From IMG/VR virus record IMGVR_UViG_3300036795_000172, positions 1-30,965 of that record: a stretch of 30,965 nucleotides of DNA; one strand, written 5' to 3'. The notes below the pieces were generated by a model that had not been told where the DNA came from, ran no database searches, and was given only the letters and a program-made list of their open reading frames with translations. This document shows, piece by piece, positions 26,967 to 30,965 of the stretch (its first letter is position 1; each line of letters begins with the position of its first letter). The DNA comes from a virus. The translations under genes were made by a program, and so were the position numbers.

Positions 26967-28228
26967 GCCTGCCCCCCGGTCCCAGTGGAGTCGGCGCCGG
27001 GGGTGTCGACGTGCAGCCCGAGGCGTTCGTTCCACTCGCGCACCTCACGCCAACCCTCGGGCGTCAACTTCGGCATGTCGCACGGGCAGTAGGCGGCTGT
27101 GACGTCGCAGCGACCGCAGGTGAGGTGATGCAGCGGATGCTCATCGTCCGAGTTGCCTCGCGCGCCCGTCACGTCGGCGTGGTACTGCTCCCACTCCTCG
27201 GCGGGTAGGTCGGCCAGTGGTGCGGCATCCACCTGAGACCGTGCGATGCCGGTGTAGACGACCAGCCGGAGCGTCTGGCAGGTCTCACAGTGCGGGTCGA
27301 GCACATGGCTAGAGCCGCCGTGCTCCTCGTCGGTGCAGGCCGCGAGCAGGTCGATGTTGTCTTCCCATGTCTCCAGCGTCCTTGCGGTCCGTTCGACCTC
27401 GGTCCGCGCCTCGTCCCGCTGCCATGCGGCTTCGGCGTGCAGCCACCGCAGGTCGGCCACGTCTTCGCAGCACTGGTGGACCACTGAGGTGAATCTCTGC
27501 CCCGCTTCGGTCCACGCCTCGTCCCGTTCCCGCCGTGCCTCGGTGAGGTCGGCGCGGATCTGGTCCCGCTCGGCCCGCAGGTGGTCGTGCGCCTGTTCGA
27601 AGCACGTCATGGCGTTCTTCGCCGCCTGGTCGCGCTGCGCCTCGATCGGTGCGACGACCTCGGCGTATAGCGACTCCGCATGGGCGGCGAGCTTCTTCGG
27701 CTTTCCCTGGTAGGCGCTGGGGGTGGATTGGAACTTGTCGGCCAGCCACGTGGCGATCTGCTCGCGCAGGGTCCCGCTGTCCGCCCGGTCGGCTGCTGCT
27801 TCGCTGTGCGCGGCGGTCCGGTCGAAGCCGTCGGCTTGCTCCAAGCCTGCTCCAACTTGCTCCAAGGCTTGGAGTTCGCTGTCCGGCTGGACACCACACG
27901 CCTCACCTACGCAGCCGCACGGCCGGACAGCGGGGACGTCGATCGCCCACGACGGGATGGCCAGTTGCAGCGCGATGTCGTCGGTCACGATCCGGGCGGC
28001 GGACTCGTAGATGTTCGCCTGACTGAGCAGGACGGCCCGCTCCGCGTCGGGCGCGCCCTTGGCGTACTCCCGGCGCCCGGCGGCGGCGAGACGCAGGCGT
28101 TCGGCGGGATCGGTTGGCAGGTCAGGCATGGTCGCCTCCTCCAACGCCCGCCCGATCACGTCGGCCGGCTGGTCTGTGCTCACTTCTGCTCCCGTGGGGT
28201 CGGTGGGTGCCGGGGGTGGGGTGGTCAT
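26963..28228 (-). CDS. Large coiled-coil protein with Cys clusters
   Basis: 421 aa, ATG at 28226-28228 in an ATGA overlap. The middle (about residues 190-295) is a charged coiled coil: 'HDHLRAERDQIRADLTEARR' and 'WQRDEARTEVERTARTLETW'. Before it is 'VRPCGCVGEACGV' and after it 'DPHCETCQTLR' and 'LTCGRCDVTAAYCPCDMPKL', so there are at least two possible zinc sites. 'TLREQIATWLADKFQSTPSA' is a recognisable helix. No family is certain; similar Cys/coiled-coil proteins occur in early regions of actinophages. The Ala/Glu/Gln segment near residue 120 contains three tandem 10-11 bp DNA repeats. Confidence 0.72.
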   Translation of the reverse strand: MTTPPPAPTDPTGAEVSTDQPADVIGRALEEATMPDLPTDPAERLRLAAAGRREYAKGAPDAERAVLLSQANIYESAARIVTDDIALQLAIPSWAIDVPAVRPCGCVGEACGVQPDSELQALEQVGAGLEQADGFDRTAAHSEAAADRADSGTLREQIATWLADKFQSTPSAYQGKPKKLAAHAESLYAEVVAPIEAQRDQAAKNAMTCFEQAHDHLRAERDQIRADLTEARRERDEAWTEAGQRFTSVVHQCCEDVADLRWLHAEAAWQRDEARTEVERTARTLETWEDNIDLLAACTDEEHGGSSHVLDPHCETCQTLRLVVYTGIARSQVDAAPLADLPAEEWEQYHADVTGARGNSDDEHPLHHLTCGRCDVTAAYCPCDMPKLTPEGWREVREWNERLGLHVDTPGADSTGTGGQA

Positions 28229-28872
28229 GCCGCACCAACCATTCGGCGCAGGCGCGCCAGCTCACCGTCGGACAACGTCCTCGTCTTGTGTTCGCCGATC
28301 AGGTCGCCACAGTCCAGGCACAACGCCGTCGAGTCCGGCTCCTGGGTGGTGATCTGCGTCCGCGCCGGACCCGTGAGACCACGCAGGGATCTCCCGTAGC
28401 AGCTCCGGCAGCTGTCGTGCGCACCGTGCTTGACGAACCCGTGCGTCCGCCACCGGTCGAAGTTTCGGGTCCGCTGCCGCACCATCAGCTGACCGCACGT
28501 GTCGCACGGCGGGAGCACCACCTCGCATTCGGCACGCAACGACGGCCTGCGACGGCCTGCCGCCATACCCGCACGTCCGCACCGCAGGCTGCAATACCGG
28601 CGTGTCGACCACACCGCCAGCCCGGGGCGAAGCCGGCCAATGTCGTTCACTGTGAAGGTTCTGCCGCAGGTGGCGCAGTCGTGGGGCGGATATGTTGACC
28701 GGAGTGCCGGGATGGGGGTCCCGTTGCGTCGTCCCTGCTTGCCTGCGCGGTCACAGAGGCGGCAACGGCGCTGGTCCTTGCCGGGCCCACGGTGGATGAT
28801 CCGGATGTGCGCCGGTTCCGTAATGTCGTGGCCTCGTGGACAGTGGCCATCACGCCACCAACTGCTACTCAC
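28225..28872 (-). CDS. Multi-zinc-finger protein
   Basis: 215 aa from a GTG at 28870-28872 overlapping the previous stop; the frame is open to 28992. It has a series of Cys/His pairs: 'GHCPRGHDI' with 'RRCRLCDRAG', 'HDCATCGRTF' with 'RYCSLRCGRA', 'PPCDTCGQLM' with 'DSCRSCYGRS', and 'ALCLDCGDLIGEHKTR', giving at least three zinc sites between basic linkers. The first unit resembles the CxxGHDx...RRCRxC module found near HNH proteins, but no HNH catalytic motif is visible. Likely a nucleic-acid binding protein; role unknown. Confidence 0.75.
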   Translation of the reverse strand: MSSSWWRDGHCPRGHDITEPAHIRIIHRGPGKDQRRCRLCDRAGKQGRRNGTPIPALRSTYPPHDCATCGRTFTVNDIGRLRPGLAVWSTRRYCSLRCGRAGMAAGRRRPSLRAECEVVLPPCDTCGQLMVRQRTRNFDRWRTHGFVKHGAHDSCRSCYGRSLRGLTGPARTQITTQEPDSTALCLDCGDLIGEHKTRTLSDGELARLRRMVGAA

Positions 28873-29182
28873 CGCCGGCCCCAGTGGGCGACTGAGGGGC
28901 GAGAGCGCGTAGGCCGGCATCGAACGCGTAGGCGTGGTGGTCGGTCCAGAACGCCCGCCAGTTGGGGTTCTTCTGCCGGTACTCGTCGTCACCGGGCCAG
29001 GACACGACCACGGTGGCCTTGGTGATCAGGTCGTTGACAGCGTCGGCGTCCTGCTCGCTGATGCCTTCCGCGCCGAGGTCGTACTGCTCGCCCGCCAGTT
29101 CGGTGATCGTCAGGTACTCGACCTTGCGGGCGTGGTCGATGATCAGGGTGGCGGCGTAGTCGCGGATCTGGTCGGGCGTCAC
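28865..29182 (-). CDS. Hypothetical protein (105 aa)
   Basis: 105 aa, GTG at 29180-29182 in a GTGA overlap; ribosome site AAGGAG is formed by the last codons of the gene before. 'TPDQIRDYAATLIIDHARKV', 'EYLTITELAGEQYDLGAEGI', 'WRAFWTDHHAYAFDAGLRAL'. Helical, acidic, no recognised family. Confidence 0.7.
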   Translation of the reverse strand: MTPDQIRDYAATLIIDHARKVEYLTITELAGEQYDLGAEGISEQDADAVNDLITKATVVVSWPGDDEYRQKNPNWRAFWTDHHAYAFDAGLRALAPQSPTGAGGE

Positions 29183-29532
29183 TTCGGCTCCTTGGGCTCG
29201 GGCGGGTGGGCGCGCAACTCGGCGGCCCGCTTGGATAGCCTGCGGGCCACGGCGGACAACTCCTGGTACGACGCGATGGACGACTCGTACTGCCACTTCG
29301 GGGCGCCGTTCCGCAGTCGGTCGGAGCGCAGTCGTTCCTGTCTGGCTTCCTTGCGGTACGGCTCGGCCAGCCGGTCCAGTTCGGCAGCCACGATGAGCGG
29401 CACAGCGGCGGCCAGGGCGACTCTCGCCGATTCCGTCGCGGGCGCTGCTGCCCAGTCCGACTCCCGGTCGGCCTCCGTGATCGCGACAGCGCCGAGCACG
29501 ACCGCCTCGTCGGGGATCTCGATGCCGCTCAT
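29179..29532 (-). CDS. Hypothetical helical protein (117 aa)
   Basis: 117 aa, ATG at 29530-29532 in an ATGA overlap. 'GIEIPDEAVVLGAVAITEAD', an Ala/Val-rich stretch 'ARVALAAAVPLIVAAELDRL' that is hydrophobic but probably a soluble helix, and a basic helical end 'ELSAVARRLSKRAAELRAHP' followed by PEPKEPK. No family recognised. Confidence 0.7.
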   Translation of the reverse strand: MSGIEIPDEAVVLGAVAITEADRESDWAAAPATESARVALAAAVPLIVAAELDRLAEPYRKEARQERLRSDRLRNGAPKWQYESSIASYQELSAVARRLSKRAAELRAHPPEPKEPK

Positions 29533-29807
29533 CGCTCCACCTCGCGCTCTTCGGCCGTGGCTCCCTGGTCCGTCTCGCCGGCAGCGCGGACTCGGTAGAA
29601 CAGGCTGGCCAGCGTGCCGACCACGCTGGCGTCCCAATCAGCCAGCCAGTCGAGCAGTCGGTTGTCGTACGCGCCGAGCTGGACCGGTCCAATCGCCTCG
29701 ACCAGGGCTGTCCGGAAGTCCTGGCGGTCAGTCCGGGTCGCGTACTGGTCGAATGGCGGCCGGACACCCTTGGGTGCGCTGTCCAGCGGGCCGAGGTTGG
29801 CGGTCAT
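29529..29807 (-). CDS. Small hypothetical protein (92 aa)
   Basis: 92 aa, ATG at 29805-29807 in an ATGA overlap. 'PPFDQYATRTDRQDFRTALV', 'GPVQLGAYDNRLLDWLADWD', 'SVVGTLASLFYRVRAAGETD'. Mostly helical with several Trp/Tyr residues. The 'YDxRLLxWLADWD' helix is reminiscent of small actinobacterial proteins but I cannot name a family. Confidence 0.7.
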   Translation of the reverse strand: MTANLGPLDSAPKGVRPPFDQYATRTDRQDFRTALVEAIGPVQLGAYDNRLLDWLADWDASVVGTLASLFYRVRAAGETDQGATAEEREVER

Positions 29808-29938
29808 CGGGTCACCTCGCTGGCGTCCTGCCACTCGATCCCCTCAGGACCGTCGTCGAACTCGTCGAGGCTCGTGTCGTGATCCAGGTCGCACTCCGGG
29901 TCGTCGCAATCGATGCCGAGCGGGCAAACATCAGACAC
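29804..29938 (-). CDS. Small acidic Cys-containing protein (44 aa)
   Basis: 44 aa, GTG at 29936-29938 with GGAGG 7 bases upstream. 'VSDVCPLGIDCDDPECDLDH' then an acidic tail ending DASEVTR. Three Cys and one His (C-x5-C-x4-C-x3-H) form a plausible metal site, similar in look to a CCCH knuckle. Very acidic. Too short for confident family assignment. Confidence 0.55.
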   Translation of the reverse strand: MSDVCPLGIDCDDPECDLDHDTSLDEFDDGPEGIEWQDASEVTR

Positions 29939-29940
29939 GG

Positions 29941-30306
29941 TCAGTCCTCCTCGTCCAGTTCGTCCACCCAGGCGGTCACTGCCTCGCGGACGTTCATCCG
30001 GGTGCCGAAGTCGTTCAGGTCGATGTCTCGGCCGAGTGGGATCAGCTGGCACAGGTCCACCGTGACGTCCTTCCCGGGCTTGAGCGGGTCCCGGAACGTC
30101 AGCTCCACCGTGATCGGAGCGGACAGGGACAGGTGCTCGGGCGGGACGTCCTGGATGCCCCCGGCGCCGTCGAACTCCACCGGCACGCCGACCGGGACGG
30201 CCATGATGGCCCGGATGGTGGCGGCCTTGGCGACGGTGCCGGCCTGCTTGGTGGCCGGGCAGTAGACGCGCTGACCCGGAGTGAAACCGTGCCAGTTGGT
30301 GGTCAT
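29941..30306 (-). CDS. Hypothetical protein (121 aa)
   Basis: 121 aa, ATG at 30304-30306 overlapping the previous stop by one base. 'GFTPGQRVYCPATKQAGTVA' looks like a small barrel (KOW/SH3-like) start; later parts are 'VPVEFDGAGGIQDVPPEHLS' and 'GKDVTVDLCQLIPLGRDIDL'. It ends DELDEED-stop, and these codons supply the ribosome site of the next gene. No family recognised. Confidence 0.7.
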   Translation of the reverse strand: MTTNWHGFTPGQRVYCPATKQAGTVAKAATIRAIMAVPVGVPVEFDGAGGIQDVPPEHLSLSAPITVELTFRDPLKPGKDVTVDLCQLIPLGRDIDLNDFGTRMNVREAVTAWVDELDEED

Positions 30307-30515
30307 CAGTCCTCCTCGGGCGTGGCGGGACGGCGGCACATGATCTGGTCGGAGGTCTCCTGCAACGACGGCTTCCCGCCGGACAGGTCGAAGATCGTCA
30401 GGTACTCGTCGGGGTCCACACCGGTCACGGTCTCCCACGTGCCATCGGCCATGCGGACCTCGTCGCCCTCCTCGACGGACGAGACGGGGCGGTACTCCTC
30501 GGGCAGGGCGGTCAT
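30306..30515 (-). CDS. Small hypothetical protein (69 aa)
   Basis: 69 aa, ATG at 30513-30515 in an ATGA overlap. 'VSSVEEGDEVRMADGTWETV' is a beta-barrel-like segment (V..GD.V...DG.W..V), followed by a helix. Ends ATPEED-stop; the GAG GAG GAC codons form the ribosome site for the next gene. The 16-base sequence at its end (30306-30321) is repeated at the end of the preceding gene (30517-30532). Confidence 0.68.
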   Translation of the reverse strand: MTALPEEYRPVSSVEEGDEVRMADGTWETVTGVDPDEYLTIFDLSGGKPSLQETSDQIMCRRPATPEED

Positions 30516-30965
30516 GTCAGTCCTCCTCGGGCTGCGGCTCGCTCCGCCAACAGGTCATATGCGGCCTTGTAATCCCTCGTGTTCGGCGCGGCCTGGACAG
30601 CCAACTCGGTTACCCGGTACTGGATGGCGAACCAGTCGTTTTCGCCGATCTCCGGGTAGTCCTCCCACGATGGTTCGGCGCCGTCGTTGGCGAGGACCCG
30701 GTGCGCCACGATGTCGATGGCGATGCTCGGGTCGGTGGTGCTGTGACGGCCTGTCGGTGCCGCGTTGATCTGCGGTGTCTGCCTGGCGAGCAGGCCAGCG
30801 GCGGCAAGGGCGCGGGCGTTCCTCAGGTAGACGCCCCTCATGTCGGCCAGGGCGCCGGGTTCCAGTCGGGGATCGGCGTCCCTGGCTGCTTCCTCTGCTG
30901 TTGGCCACGACCGCTTCGGGTGCCGGGGATTGAAGGCCAGGTACAACACTTTCGCGGCCTGCTCG
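30512..30965 (-). CDS. Hypothetical protein, 5' end beyond window
   Basis: At least 150 aa; the frame stays open to the window edge (EQAAKVLYLAFNPRHPKRSW), so the true start probably lies outside, although a GTG at 30947-30949 could begin a 145-aa form. 'PTAEEAARDADPRLEPGALA', 'YLRNARALAAAGLLARQTPQ', 'NDWFAIQYRVTELAVQAAPN', 'YKAAYDLLAERAAA'. Helical, with a winged-helix-like 'LRNARALAAAGLL' segment. No family recognised. Confidence 0.68.
   Translation of the reverse strand, partial: EQAAKVLYLAFNPRHPKRSWPTAEEAARDADPRLEPGALADMRGVYLRNARALAAAGLLARQTPQINAAPTGRHSTTDPSIAIDIVAHRVLANDGAEPSWEDYPEIGENDWFAIQYRVTELAVQAAPNTRDYKAAYDLLAERAAARGGLT

Noticed and set aside
28934-30265. 443-codon plus-strand frame
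   Set aside because: Antisense to five tightly overlapping minus-strand genes; composition typical of shadows.
1-30965. CRISPR array, tRNA or rRNA genes
   Set aside because: No regularly spaced direct repeats and no cloverleaf-like sequence were seen on either strand; hairpins found lack tRNA arms.

Overview
The window is a block of a temperate tailed-phage genome (free phage or prophage) from a high-GC actinobacterial host. Evidence: strong G/C bias at third codon positions; many GTG starts; a siphovirus-type head module; an active-looking tyrosine integrase; and small protein families I recognise from actinobacteria and their phages (Rv2179c-like exonuclease, Mec-like JAMM protease). The genus cannot be told from sequence alone. 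No replication genes, tail tube, tape measure, lysis genes, tRNA genes or CRISPR array are visible, so both ends are cut from a larger element.

Almost everything is transcribed on the minus strand, so the genetic map reads right to left. Right part (30965 to 17481): early/accessory region. It holds a long run of small, tightly overlapping genes, mostly of unknown function, then a SAM-dependent methyltransferase whose end overlaps the integrase (20151-21209), a small exported protein, and further small genes including an HTH protein. This part carries three plus-strand genes against the main direction: a zinc-finger ORF at 24518, a Mec-like JAMM metallopeptidase at 25277 flanked by 13-bp direct repeats, and a gene at 26284 divergent from a ribbon-helix-helix (RHH) protein, with a symmetric promoter/operator between them. 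A large composite palindrome lies at 19831-19903, close to the integrase.

Middle (17378 to 10119): a hairpin terminator, then a promoter-like sequence with an overlapping palindrome, opens the late operon. It runs through a putative small terminase, a string of small genes including a DEDDh exonuclease, a family 2-like glycosyltransferase, and the large terminase. A plus-strand gene (10255-10827) sits antisense between the large terminase and portal genes.

Left part (10119 to 1): portal, MuF-like minor head protein, Asp-rich scaffold, a non-structural cargo block (6400-4306) with a frameshifted HExxH metallopeptidase, then HK97-fold major capsid protein, two connector-type proteins, an HK97-gp10-like protein, a putative tail terminator, and a Lys/Ser-rich histone-H1-like protein at the edge. 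Capsid expression appears to be set by a terminator and repeat-bearing leader before the gene and a strong hairpin after it.

Many gene junctions are 1- or 4-base ATGA/GTGA overlaps, and in several the last codons of one gene form the Shine-Dalgarno (SD) sequence of the next, so translational coupling is the rule here.
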